Shown piece by piece: positions 1 to 12,152 of a DNA stretch of 64,000 nucleotides. The position numbers were made by a program, and so were the translations under genes. Every line of letters begins with the position of its first letter. Position 1 is the stretch's first letter. Source of the stretch: Mesostigma viride (lineage: Eukaryota; Streptophyta; Mesostigmatophyceae; Mesostigmatales; Mesostigmataceae); NCBI GenBank assembly GCA_009746045.1, contig RPFO01000412.1:866662-930661 (forward strand). Reading direction: 5' to 3'. The notes below the pieces were generated by a model. The model ran no database searches. It was not told the origin of the DNA and worked only from the letters and a program-made list of their open reading frames with translations.

Positions 1-3000
1 GCGCGAGGCAGGCCTTGTCCCCGGCTTGCCACTCCCGCTACCGTTACTTGCGGCTGCACTCGCTACCCCTTTGCCCCCTGACTTGGCCGCTCTTTTCGCA
101 TCCTTGCCACAAGCGGTGTTCTTGGGGCCACCCCCGGCGTCCACGCCACCCCCACGCTTGCTGTTTGCGACCACGGATGCCGTCTCACCCACAGTGCTCA
201 CCGATGGGATGTATTTGTCCAGGTACATGCGCAGCATGCGCGCACGCTCACTGTGTCGGGGGAGACCGAACTCGATCCACTCATCCACTCGATCCATGAC
301 CGCCGAGTCCAAGTCCTCTGGTCGGTTGCTCGCCAATACCACCATGAACGCATGCTCTTGCCCGCCCGTCCGGTGAAGCACCGCGTTGATGGCAGACCGC
401 AGGTTCTCACCCATGCCCCCGCCCCCTGCCGCCCCACCTCCCGGCGCCTCCTCCCCCGCCGCCACGACCGCCGCCTGTGCGCCATGCCCCGACCGCTGCC
501 GCAGGAACGCGTCCGCCTCGTCTATAAATAGCAGCAGGCCTTTGCGCCGACTATGCGCGGCCCAGTCAAACACGCGGTGAAGTTCTGACACTGCGGCCGC
601 CCCCAACGACACCACATCACCCCCGCTCATGATCGCATAGTCGAGGCCACACCCACGCGCGAGTCGCTCCGCGGCCATGGTCTTGCCGGTACCTGGTGGC
701 CCGTAGAAGAGGAGGTTTCGGAAGGGGGCGCCATACCGCCGGCTGTTGGAGACGGTGCGGAGGCAGAAGTCGAGGCGGGCGCGCAGCGAGGGGTGCAGGA
801 CGACGTCATCGAATATCTCCTCGTACAAGCCCAAGTCCCCTTGCCCACCGCCACCCTCTAGTAACGATGCATCTCTGTCATTCTCCAAGGAGGAGGAAGC
901 AGAAGAAGAATCGTGAGCTTCCTTGTGCGCGCCGCCCACCGCGTCCCCTCTCCCTCCCACCTTGTCCCCCACAAGACCATTACCCATCCCCTGCTTCCCC
1001 TTTCGCTGGCCCCGTTGCGCCGCTCCCAGCCGCTTCTTGCGAGGTCGTCCGCCCTTCCCCCACAACGCGTCCCACCACGCAAGCACCCCCGCGCCCACGC
1101 CCGTGCGCACCGACGAGTCCCGCACCAGCACCGGCTGCATGGCCAATGCGTGCCGCACCCACCACCCGCCCACCGCGACCCCTTCCCTTGCCAAAAAGAA
1201 CGCAGCCATGCACGCAGCAAGACCCCCCACAATCAGCCCTAGCCAGTGGGGGTTGTTCAGCAGAGCATGCGCGCCCGCCCCCAGCTGCGTGAATACATTC
1301 AAAATCGCGTCCTGGACCATCCTCGACCTTGCCACTGCTGCCGCCGCCGCCTCCCTCGCCCTGATGTCCTCCGTCGCCTTAAACTCCTCCACCCGCCCCC
1401 TGGCCTCCGCCTCCACGCGCTCCCTCACCGTCTCCTTCTCCATCTCTGCACGCCTCAGCTCCGCGCGTACCCGCATCCTCTCCCTCTCTGCCTCCGCCGC
1501 CAGCTGTGCCTGCAGCGCCCGTTCTGTTCGCCACGCCTCCGCCCTTCGACCCTCCCTCTCGCTCTCCTCCTTAAGCCTGGCCTCCGCCACCAATCGCTGC
1601 ATCGCCAGCTCACCCTCAAACCGCGCCAGCTGCCACTCACAGGCACGCTCGACCGAGCAGGGACCCCCGAAATAGGTCACCGAGAGCACGGGGGAAGGGA
1701 GCAGGTTGGCATTGCCTGCAGCATCCTCCACAGTGCCTGCGGTGACGGAGAGTAGTGCCGCGCCCACACCGCCAGGTGTCACCGTGGCGACGTACGCGAC
1801 CGCCTCTGTGTCGTCCTGCTCCGTCGCCAGCACATCATCATAACCACCATAACCATCGCTGTCGGTAACTGCATGCTCCCAAACATCGCCGAAACCAGAA
1901 GCGGCTCTCCCCCCTGCATGCCTTGCCGGCCGCGAATGCCCGTCCCCCCCGCCCCTCGTGAGCGTGACGGGTGTCAGCTCGCCCAGCACCCCGCCCGCGC
2001 CGCCGATCGCCACGTGGCGCCGCGAGAAGCCCCGCACCGGCTCGCTCCAGATGAAGGTGACTTGGTACGGGCCGCTCTGCTCGATCGCGTGTGCGTACAA
2101 CCGACCAGGCTGCTGGTTGAAGGCGCCCATAAGGCCACCAGTAACGCCATCACCACTGTCAGCATCGCGAGCGTGGGGCGCCGGCCCGAGTATCGTCACG
2201 CGCGGCGGCCGCTCGTCGCGGTAGAGGCCGACCGCTGACGCGTGCGCAACTCCCGGCACGGCGCCTAGCAACCGCAGGACGGGGGCGTGGCTGTGCATGC
2301 TTTGGTCGGACGTGTCATCTACACCATGGGGCGATGGGCCATGGGAGCGCGTGTCCACAGCTAACAGCTGGCCCCCACACCCGTCCACCACAAAGAGCAC
2401 GCCCGCCATGCCAACCTCCAGGCCCATCGGGCGACACAGCAGGCTGGGGGGGTCGCGGGGTGCGGATGATGGCAGAGATGACGATGATGAAGAGGGAAAA
2501 GGGGAGGAGGAGGAGGAGGAGGAGGAGGAGGAGGAGGAGGAGGAGGAGGAGGAGGAGGAGGAGGAGGAGGAGGAGGAGGAGGAGGAGGAGGAGGGCATGG
2601 CGTTGTGGCCGGGCCCCCTGACGCCAAGGACGCCCAGGGTGGCCGCAAGCCGGTACGTGACACTGTGAGTCTCCGCGATGGGAGGTGCTGATGTGGCAGC
2701 ATCAGGAGCAAGACTGGTCGGGTCCGAGATGAGAGATGGGCCATCCTGCCGGTTGTCGGGTGTTGCCGACGCCGGTGGGTGCGTGACGGGCACAAACATG
2801 AACACGGCATGGTGCTGCACATCCGACACAAACACGCGGCCTGCTCCGTCCACCTCCACCCCCCACGGCTCCAGCAACGGGACCACAGGCGGCTCATGAT
2901 CCCCCGACCGCTGCTCCCTTTTTCCTGTGCCATCGACACCACCCTTTTCTTTGCCATCGACAGCTCCCTTCCCTTTGCCATCGACAGCTCCCTTTACCGC

Positions 3001-6000
3001 CCCTCCATGCTCCTGCCTGCCACCCAGGGCCCCCCGACCCCTGCCACTGCCCGGGGCATTTCCTGCGCCGGACGCTGTGGCAACCGTGCCACCCTGCACG
3101 GGAGCGTACACCCCGCCAGGTGCCACGCCTGCGCCGCTCGCCCCCACCTCCGAAAATACCCCAGCAGGATGCTCTGACATCTCCACCGCATCAACCCCCG
3201 TGATAGATGCCAGCAGGAACAGGTCGTCCCCACTGAACACCTGCACGCGGTGGTTGCCCGCGTCCGCAACATACACACGCCCGAACGCGTCCACTTCCAC
3301 CCCGCGAGGGAAGGACAGCTGGTAGGGGCCGGAGCCAGGGACCGGGCCACCGATAGTCGCCACGTGGCGGTGGCTAATGCCAGTCGTGTGGCCACCGATG
3401 GCCCCGCGCGCGCCTGGTGTGGGCGGTTGGGTGCGTGGTTCGGGGCCCCATGTATCTGTAGACCCCCGGACCGATCTCTCCCCCTCGCCATCCTTCTCCC
3501 ATTGTTCAACCCCTAGGTCCTTCTCCCCTTGTTCCTTCTCCTCTTGCTCCCTCCCCCCTTGTTCCTCCACCCACGACCCCTGCTCCCGCGGCGGCTTTGA
3601 GGGTGAGGATGACGACGGTGCGCCAGCCGCGGCACCCTGGCCCCCCGCCAGCTGCTCCCGCTGGTAAATGAGCACGCGGCCACCACTGACGTCCGTCACC
3701 AGCACACGCCCGCTGACCCCGTCCACCTCCAACCCTCCCACGTCCTCAAAGCCAAGCACCAGCGTGTCGACCAGCCGCCACCCATTGCCGACATCAGCGC
3801 CGACACCGCCGACATCAGCGCCAGCACCGCCGACATCAGCGCTACCGCCCCCCCGCTGGCTGCCCCCACTAGAAGCGATGCCCCATGTGCTGCCTCCACC
3901 ACTACCGCCACCGGTGGCGTAGACACGGACCACCCCCCCCCCGTACAATCCGCCACGTAAACGAGCCCTGCGTCCGCCTCCAGCGCACAGGGATTGGCTG
4001 CAAAGCCAGGGCCCTGCGCAGACAGGGAGGGTACAGGGTGCAGGGACAGGACGGAAGCCATTGCGGCCGTACTGGTGGCACTGCGGCTGCCAGCAGTAGC
4101 CGTTCCAGAACTCCAGTTGCCACTCCAGCTACTGCTGCTGTCGCTGTCGGGTGCTGCCATGTTGCCCATGGCTGCAGCACCTTCCCTTGGGTGCGGCGCC
4201 AGCACAACCACCCGCCCCCCCTCCCCCTCCGCCACGTAGACATGCCCGCTGACCACTTGCACACGCAGGGGTGGCGAGGGTGAGGAGGGGGCATTGCCAG
4301 AAGCGTCCACCGCACCGCAGGAGGACGGCACGTGCACCGTAACGACGCCACTTGTTGCCTGGACAAGAACCCTCCCACGGAACACCCGACTGAAACCGCC
4401 TGCTGGAGCACCCCCTAGGGGAGTAGCTCCTACAGGAGTACCTACTGGGGGGGCTCTTCCCTCGTTTTCTCCGGCTTTGCCACTTCCCATCACTCCCGTC
4501 CCTACCCTGTGGCCATCAGTCGGCGACGTGTCATCGATGGCCTCCAATGAGAGCAACATTGCGCTGGCACCCGACACAACCACCATGCTGCCCAGCTCAA
4601 TAGTACTCGCGCCCACGCTGCCCAGATCAGTATTATTCGCGCCCACGCTCCCTGGACCATTACTGCTGCCATCCGCGCCGCTGCCCGGCGGGTGTACCCC
4701 CCTCGTGGTCCTTGCGGCGCCGCCCACCCCTCCCCACCGCACGGGCTCCGACCAGCGGATGGTCACCTCGAACGCCGCGTGGCCCTGGACGAGCGGGGGG
4801 CCCGCCAGGGTAGCCCAGGGCGGCGCCGCGTCCACCTCCACACGCACCGCATTGGAGGGGGACGCGCAGGCGTTCCCGCTTGCATCGCGGGCGGTGCCGT
4901 ACGCGCGCACATACACCGCCAGGTGGCGCCCTGTGGCGTCGTGGCCATTCAACCCTGCACCTTGGGGACCCCGCACGTCGGCCGCGTCATCATCGCCCAG
5001 GTCCGGCTGTCCGTGCGGTGTGGATGTCCCAATATTGTGCGGGTGAGGGCCCTGGGGGGCACCTGTGGGGGGCTTCCAGGGTGTTGTGCTAATGCTTCTC
5101 CTGCCTCCCGGCACATCGGCACCAACACCAGCCGCAGGAGGGAGTGGAGCTACGGGTGACAGTAGAGCGATGAACGCGGTGGCATTGCCCGTAAAATCAA
5201 CCCCTGCGCCGGCCGTGCGTGCAGCCGGTTTACCGGTACCCCCCCCACCCCCCACCCCACCCCCCCTTGCACCGCTGAAGCTGCTTCCACCCCCCACCGC
5301 GTATGGCAGCAGCGCGGCCACCTCCATCCTGCGGGCGCCCGACACCACAAAGTCGTCCGCACTGAAACCCGACACCGGCTCGGACCACGTGGCTAGGAGG
5401 AGCGCGGACCCTGGACGCTGCCAGTGGAGGGCCAGCAGCTGCTCCAGGGATGTCGGCATTAGGTCTTGCTCCTGCGATCCCGCCCCTCCGCTTCCCTCCC
5501 TTGTTGTCGTTTCGCCACCTTGCTCCCGTGTTGTTGCTGTCGCAGCTGCACCAGCGGGCTGACTCGCGCGTGCCACCATGTCCGCCAGCTGTTGCCCGCT
5601 CAGCATGCTGAGCTGGCACATGGGTGGGACGTCCACCTCCCACTCCCACGGCGGCGAGGAGCGCTCGTTGCCTGCTAAATCCGCCGCCGTCACCACGAAC
5701 AGGTGCCTGCCGTCACGCAGACCCGAGTAGGAGACAGATCCGGTGCAGGGCGCGGGAGGGAGGTCGTCCAGCTGGCAGCGGGTCCACGCCACTCCGGAGC
5801 CTTGGCCATCGCTCGCAATGAAGGCAAAGGAGACCGAGGACGCAGAGGATGGCGTCGACGACGTGACAAAGGACAGCAGCGAGCCCTTGCTGCCGCTCTT
5901 GCTGTTGCTACCGTTGTCGTTGCTCTTGTTGTCATCGTTGCTGTTGCTGATGTCCCTGTCATCCTTGCTACCCCCCTTCTTGTCGCCTCGGCTGCTGATG

Positions 6001-7373
6001 CCGCTACCACTGCCACCGCCGCGGGTAGCCGATGTGGCGGAGGCAGTGGCAGTGCTGCCAGAAGCGCCGCCACGGGACCCCGCATCTCGTGGGAATGCCG
6101 ACAAGGGTGCCCCATCGGACGGCTGAGAGGCTAGCGTTTCCCCTGACGACGGCCCAGATGCCAGCATGCGCACGGCCACGCTGGGAGGCTCCGTGTCCAC
6201 CAACCAGTCCACCTGGGTTGCCTCGTTACCGTTCCCTGCATCATCCACCGCCCGCACTCGGAACACGTACCGCCCATCCCCCAGGCCGGTGAACACCATG
6301 GGGCTCGCACAGGGGGCAAACTCGCGCGACTGCCAGGTGGCGGACGCCTGCAGCGCGCAGTAGTAGCCCGACGTGCCCGACTCCTCGTCCACGGCGGCAA
6401 AGGAAAACTCTGCGCGCGACGCGTTGGTGACAGCTGGCGGCCGTGAAAGTAATGTGGTGGGCAGGGGGGCCACCGTGTCGACCCGATAGGAGAACTCGAG
6501 GGAGGGGCGGATGGCCTCGTTGTCACGCTCGCAGGTGGCGATGTAGCAGCGCGTCCAGCACTCGGGCGAGTCGCCACGGAACGCCAGGCTGAAGCTCTGG
6601 TGCTGTCTGCTGTCACCAGGCCTGCTGTTCCCAGGGTGGGGGTGCCCATGCAATGCCTCACCTGATGATGACGATGATAATGATGATGGTGATGATGATG
6701 ATGATGATGGTGATGATGAGGAGGGTGATGAGGAGGATGGACTGGACGGGTCCGCGGTCCTGGGGGCTGACGAGTCGACCCACCGCCTGAATTGGCGGGT
6801 CACGTCGAACCGGTGCTCGGCCCACGACCCGCGCGACTGCTCCGACAAATCCAGCGTCGCGAGCGGCGCGATGCTGAGCCGGGGCATGCTCTTCCAGGAC
6901 AGCGAGTGGACATCCCAGGGCTCGTGCACATCGTACACGCTGATGGAGGATTGCAGCGACTCCATGCGGCGCACGTGCACGCGGACCCAGGCGGACAAGA
7001 TGTCGTCTCCTGACGCCGGGAGGGAGCTCGAATGGCCGTCGGTGTTGGCATCGCAGTGGCGACCCCCAGTCGCGTCTCCGGAACAAGAGGCACCCGAGCT
7101 AGATTGGATGGTCTCCTTTGCGCCGGAGAAACCAAGAAACGCCACGTACTCTCCGCCCGGTTGTCCTTCCTGCGGACACCTACGCCCGACTAGCATGGAT
7201 ACGTCCGAGCTGTTCGACGTGTCGGGGAAGGAGGCGTCTACGAAGGAATCCTCCCCAAACAAGGGCCCCGGCCGGAACTGCGCGACACGTGAACTCCATT
7301 CGCCCTTGACTGCTGAAACAATTAAGATAGCAACGCAAGCAGCGGTTAAGTAGCGGGATGTTGACTTCGCCAT
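1..7373 (-). CDS. Giant Ig-like/NHL-repeat membrane protein fused to ATAD3-type AAA+ ATPase (C-terminus off window)
   Basis: The ATG at 7373 opens a hydrophobic signal peptide (AACVAILIVSAV). Next come a DNRLRE/CBM96-like region (about 7300-6480), Ser-rich linkers, two Ig-like domains of the 'FTGLGDGRYVFRVRAVDDAGN' class, and Big-type Ig domains with the WSEPVSGFSADDF signature. NHL repeats follow (for example VYVADAGNHRVQVF near 3250), then another Ig domain (WSEPVRGFSRRH, about 2050). From about 1670 the same frame gives a charged coiled coil, a membrane segment (about 1180-1248) and an AAA+ module: Walker A GPPGTGKT (679-702), Walker B LLLFIDEADAF (505-537), sensor LASN, and an arginine-finger-like DRVDEW. 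The order coiled coil-TM-AAA and the wording match ATAD3. The frame at 1-4125 has no stop; 7373-3942 lies in another frame, joined at a C10 run (3933-3942) where one extra base restores NHL continuity. No introns are needed. Mitochondrial ATAD3 normally lacks such an ectodomain, so the role is unknown. Confidence 0.75.
2504..2593. repeat. (GGA)n microsatellite encoding poly-Ser on minus strand
   Basis: About 30 perfect GGA units. On the minus strand, in the frame of the large gene, they read as a TCC poly-serine tract between two NHL-like segments. The antisense poly-Glu reading is not a gene. Confidence 0.9.
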
Positions 7374-7886
7374 TTCTACTCGCTAGAGTGGCCAGGGTGG
7401 CAAAGAAGAATGGCATTCAAGTGCCTCGCTACGCACCATATTCGTCAAGTTCTGAAGGCTAAAATCAATAAAAGAATAACCAACGGTATTTGCCGTCCGC
7501 AAACTATATCGTCATATGCACTGCAGGAAAAAGCCACATGACGACCGCCATAGTCGCGAATAGGCCCCAAACCCCGCGTGTAGTGCAATAATTACTGAAA
7601 TAGGCAAGTGCGTGACAGGCGCCAGAAGACAAGGTGTACGGTATCCGCCGCGGGTCGGGCATGGACAGTTGGACATTGGTCAAATCTTGCAGAAGGTCAG
7701 AATCCGCACTACTTCCCACCACTTCCCGACATTCCGATTGGGGGCCGCGGCCCTGGCCTCGTTGCTTCCGGAGCGTTGTTGGGCAGCGACCGCGCGGATG
7801 CAGGCGCCCTAGAGTCCCAGATTTCCATGCCTGTCGTACAGCTGTACAGCAATGCAACAGCTGCTGTTCAAGTGACTTCCTGCCGA
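7374..7886. other. Upstream region of the large gene; no gene seen
   Basis: About 500 bp 5' of the minus-strand Ig/NHL-AAA gene. It contains AT-rich stretches (near 7460-7510) that could include its promoter, but no convincing coding sequence or known motif. Confidence 0.4.
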
Positions 7887-8502
7887 CTTACTCGCCCACC
7901 TTCCCGGCAAGAAGCATTGCGCAAATAAAGTGGGAGTTTTTACTGGTCGTTCCGTCGGATCCGGAAGTCCCCAGTTCAAACCCGCGCAGGGGCTAGCGGT
8001 CCTAAGTTTTCTGCATGTTCCCATCAGCTGCTATCTACAGTGCCGTAAGCGGAACCGCCCACACTCCCTTATAGGAACCCACCTCGGCTGGATAGCAATG
8101 AAAACTTACTCGCCCACCTTCCCGGCAAGAAGCATTGCGCAAATAAAGTGGGAGTTTTTACTGGTCGTTCCGTCGGATCCGGAAGTCCCCAGTTCAAACC
8201 CGCGCAGGGGCTAGCGGTCCTAAGTTTTCTGCATGTTCCCATCAGCTGCTATCTACAGTGCCGTAAGCGGAACCGCCCACACTCCCTTATAGGAACCCAC
8301 CTCGGCTGGATAGCAATGAAAACTTACTCGCCCACCTTCCCGGCAAGAAGCATTGCGCAAATAAAGTGGGAGTTTTTACTGGTCGTTCCGTCGGATCCGG
8401 AAGTCCCCAGTTCAAACCCGCGCAGGGGCTAGCGGTCCTAAGTTTTCTGCATGTTCCCATCAGCTGCTATCTACAGTGCCGTAAGCGGAACCGCCCACAC
8501 TT
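7887..8502 (+). repeat. Tandem trimer of a 218-bp SINE-like unit
   Basis: Three head-to-tail units start at 7887, 8105 and 8323, virtually identical; the third is cut short at 8502. Each carries AGTTCAAACCC, resembling a pol III B box. The array is flanked by a 13-bp direct repeat, ACTTCCTGCCGAC (7875-7887 and 8499-8511), as expected of a target-site duplication. I see no complete tRNA. A retroposed tandem SINE is the best reading, with modest certainty. Confidence 0.6.
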
Positions 8503-8511
8503 CCTGCCGAC

Positions 8512-9019
8512 GTCTTGTTGCCCCGCCTGGCCCGCCAATCGCAATCCTACTGTACTGTAACCTGTCTATCCGGCCCTCGGTCACTATAGATTCTCTGCTG
8601 CTCATGTGCGGCGTTGAATTAAGTTGAGTTGAGTTGAGTAATGAGTTGACGGATTCCCACGCCGGTGCCGGTGGTCTCATCAACTGAATGCCGGTGGTCT
8701 CATCAACTGAATGCCGGTGGTCTCATCACTCTAGTGTGCGGTCGGGCCTGGGACTGGACACAACAACATTACCGGCAACAACAACAAAATAATGCAACCT
8801 GACAGGCTGCGAAACCCTAATCCAGCTCTGCAGAGTTAAATAGTACGTAGTACGGTAAAATACGGTCCCGGGGTGTACTATGTATAATACGCTAGTACGG
8901 TGTATAATACGTTTTAGTACGTACGGTACAATGCTAAATGGCTTGTTTTTCTGTGTTTTTCGGAGGTTTAAGAATATCTGAGCATGTACAGTCATTCACG
9001 CCTCGAGGACATACTAGGG
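8512..9019. other. Non-coding stretch with short repeats
   Basis: Contains a GTTGA-rich patch (8605-8650), three copies of a 25-bp unit with GCCGGTGGTCTCATCA (about 8662-8728), and an AT-rich part with repeated TATAATACG motifs (8820-8930). No gene was found. Confidence 0.5.
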
Positions 9020-9587
9020 TCGAGTATATATTCATTGAGAATGATCTAAGATTATACGGGGGTGAGATGGGCATGCTGACTAACATAAGGAAAAACCTGA
9101 TAAGGAGAATTATTATCCCTGAAGAAATTAATAGGAATTCATCTGACACAAACATCCAAGGATCACGCCAGCTGCACAATTGGTACAACTAACTACATCA
9201 CAAAACTACGACACACAGCAACAGCGCTGCCGCCCCACCATGCAGGCCGGCCTGGGAGGGATCTAGTGAGACCGCATGGGTCGCGACAAAGTCGGCCCGG
9301 GTGCGGCGGAATAACACATCAGCCACGGTGCGAGTGAGGGCGAGTGACATGCAGGCGCTGCCGCCAATCACGAGAACCACGTGCGGGCAGACCACGGGGC
9401 GGTCTGACCCTCGAGGTCGAGGCGGTCTTCACGGCGCTGGCAGCACTCGTGGAAAAACTGAACTCCGCTGTCTTGGGGCCCATGGCCCCGAACTCCTCAA
9501 GGACAAAGGGGATGACCCGGTGGGGCCACACATTGCCGTAGGGGGAAAACTTGTCGCGCTCAGCCACAGCGGCAGCAGCTCATAAGG
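9020..9587 (-). pseudogene. LINE-A 3' end fragment
   Basis: The minus-strand reading gives pieces of the LINE-A C-terminus (FVLEEFGAMGPKTAEF, SLALTRTVADVLFRRT) broken by indels. It is followed toward 9020 by the 3' untranslated segment that also follows LINE-A at 21058-21215 and 22035-22200. It is 5'-truncated at an AT-rich junction (9590-9640). A dead non-LTR retrotransposon fragment. Confidence 0.7.
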
Positions 9588-9664
9588 GAATATATATTTA
9601 AAATATATTTACTTACAGCAGAGTGAAATCACTCAAACCAAAGCAAGCAGCTAAGGGAACATAT

Positions 9665-10358
9665 ATAGTCTTCAGGGCTATATGTCGTGCTCCTCGCCTA
9701 TATGGACGATATCCATGCCCTTGGCCCGGCCGACGCTGTGGCTGCCGCCCTGGCCGCCCTTGAAGTGGCCATGGCGGCCATCAACCTTCGGCTCACCCTC
9801 CCCAAGTGTGCATGCAGTCTTTTCGCCCCAGGGGGACTGCTCTGGCTTCCCCGCGGCCATCCCGGCCGGGGCATTGGCGCGGGCGCGTGGTTTCTCGTGC
9901 CTGGGCGTCCCTATGGGTGACCCTGACTACGTCGAAGAGGAGCTCCGGGCCACTGTGGAACAGCGCACGGCATCATGTATGTCCTCGAGACTTGGGCGTG
10001 CCTCAAGGACCCCCAGACCCGGCAAAGGGCTCCTCCTGTGGTTTTGCGCCCACCCGCGGGTGGTTCACTGGCTCCGTGGCGCTCGATCCCCCCCACTTGG
10101 TGCGGCTTGCTGCGGAAGGCCATGACGAGCGCATTCAGGCCGCCTTGCAGGTGCTCCTCCGGCCCCGGCCCTAGCCTGCCAGCTCACTCCATGCGCTTAG
10201 TTTGGGCACCCTCCCCTGCCGCATGGGCGGGTGTGGGCTCACCCGCGCCGGCCGCCCGCCTCGCCCCCGCCTCGCCCCCGCCGCCTTCCTTGGCTCTGTT
10301 GCTCAGGCCTGGGCGGAGACCCGCCGGTTGGTCCCCAACGCCGTCAGCGCCATTCCCG
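9665..10358 (+). pseudogene. LINE-A reverse transcriptase fragment, part 1 (continues at 19919)
   Basis: Encodes the reverse transcriptase catalytic block (LLAYMDDIHALGPADAV, the Y-x-D-D motif) and downstream thumb-like sequence, with several frame breaks. It lacks the upstream GTQQGDPLGP block seen in the copy at 24.0-25.5 kb. It stops at the 8-bp sequence CATTCCCG, where a 9.55-kb hAT-type element is inserted; the sequence resumes at 19919, and the join is confirmed by the uninterrupted copy near 24650-24670. Inactive. Confidence 0.75.
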
Positions 10359-10739
10359 CAGTGTTTTTTTTAAGGTTTTCGTTACTAGTGGCGCTAGGCC
10401 ACTTGTGGCGTTTCGAACTATGAAAACTGCAGTTTACTCGGCCAATGTGTGGCTTTAAGCCAATTAAAATTGGGCTTGGCAAGGCCACGTGTGGCGGGCT
10501 GGCTTTTTGGTGCAGCAAATGACCCTGCCGGCAGCGGGGTCAGCGCGGCGCGGCGCCGTACTGGCTGTATGTTGTTGTTGTTGTTGTTGTGACGGCCCCA
10601 ATCCCTCGCGTCGCGTCTATGTGGTTTTTCGGCTACCACTATGCGGCTTTCGGCTACCACTTTGCGGTTTCCCTACCAGCCATTAAGGATGTACTCCAGC
10701 ACGCAAAATGTACTTCGTACCGAAGTTTGTCTTTTTATG

Positions 10740-11570
10740 CTGAAAATTGTCATGCATGATGTTTGCAACCAAAATAGACCTCGTACAAAGTTTGGTATCG
10801 ATCGGACGTCATCTTGGTGACATTTGCTAGCAATACAGGTACATTTTTGTCATTTTAAATTAAATTAAATAGTAATAAATAGGAAACAGTACTAAATCAC
10901 GTCAAACCATCATGGATATTTGCAAGCAACCTAATTACCACTAGAATAGACCATGCACAAAGTTTGGGGTCAATCTGAACTCAAAATAGTGACATTTGCT
11001 AGCATAAATACTGCATTTTTTGCCATTTTCAAGCATTTTGCTCAGTGTAAGCTACTAAACAATATCAAACTACGTCATAAAGCTATGAAATATTGGAAGC
11101 AACCTAAACAACTAGAATAGACCATGCCAAGTTTGGGCTCAGCTTGATGTCAAAATAGTGACGTTTGCTAGCATAAATGGTGCATTTTTTGCCATTTTCA
11201 AGCATTTTGCTCAGTGTAAGCTACTACACAATATCAAACTATGTCAGAAAGCTATGAAATGTTGGAAGCAACCTAAACACCACTAGATTAGACCATGGGC
11301 CAAGTTTGGGCCCAGTTTGATCTCAAAATAGTGACGTTTGCTAGCATAATGGTGCAATTTTTGCCTTTTTCAAGCATTTTGGTAAGTATAGTTGCCTGAA
11401 ACTATGTCAGAAAACTGTGAATTGTTGTAAATAACCTGTTTGCCACTACATTAGACCATCCTCAACTTGTAAGGTCAGGCATAGGTAAAGGTAGTGACAT
11501 TTGCTAGCACTATATATGAGCAGATTATGCCTCTTTTCGCATATACACATTAAAAATAACAAGACAATAT
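10740..11570 (+). repeat. Diverged tandem array, unit about 171 bp
   Basis: The anchor GTGACRTTTGCTAGCA recurs at 10817, 10989, 11159, 11331 and 11494 (spacing 172, 170, 172, 163). The units are AT-rich and considerably diverged, with no coding potential. A subterminal satellite of the nested element. Confidence 0.75.
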
Positions 11571-12152
11571 TAAATCATGGCCTTAATACAAGGTGTGCAA
11601 ATGCAAATCACACCAGATCGGATGACCCATGATGGGTGGCTGCATGCCAACACATCTACCAGGCTGCAGGGTGAGAGGCCACATCGCTACAAGACAGGAA
11701 TCCTCGCAATTGCACACCGCTAGTACACTGCATACCCCAAGAGGATTTGGCTACAAGCCATAAAAGTTTGGCCATGCTAACACATTCTTCATCCAAGCAA
11801 AATGCAGCCTCTCCAAACTCAACTCATTGATGCAACTAGGCCAGGCGAGCATGCTCTACTTGCCGATAACCATGAGTAAACTTGTGTACCACTTCATTCC
11901 ATGCGCCGGTAGATGGCACCGTCTCATCTACCAGTCATCCCCGGCTCCCATTCCGCATCCTCCTCTCCGTCTCCCTCTCCCTCTTCCTCCTCCCCCTCCC
12001 CCTCCCATTCTCCCTCCCCTCTCCCTCCCCCTCTCCCCCTCCTCCCCTCCTCCTCCCCCTCTTCCTCCCCCTCTTCCTCTCCCTCTTCCTCCTCCTCCCC
12101 GCCTTCACTGTCACTGTGCACAGCAGGGACGGCATCGTCTATGTGGGTGCCA

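Noticed and set aside
2297-2668. Plus-strand poly-Glu open frame
   Set aside because: Antisense to the poly-Ser tract of the large minus-strand gene.
3696-3932. C-terminal about 80 residues of the 1,225-codon frame starting at 7373
   Set aside because: After the C10 run the reading turns into repeats of ALMSAV, while the adjacent frame gives sensible NHL-like sequence; treated as frameshift product.
7990-8010. tRNA gene suggested by AGTTCAAACCC
   Set aside because: No cloverleaf could be drawn around it; retained only as a SINE-like B-box hint.
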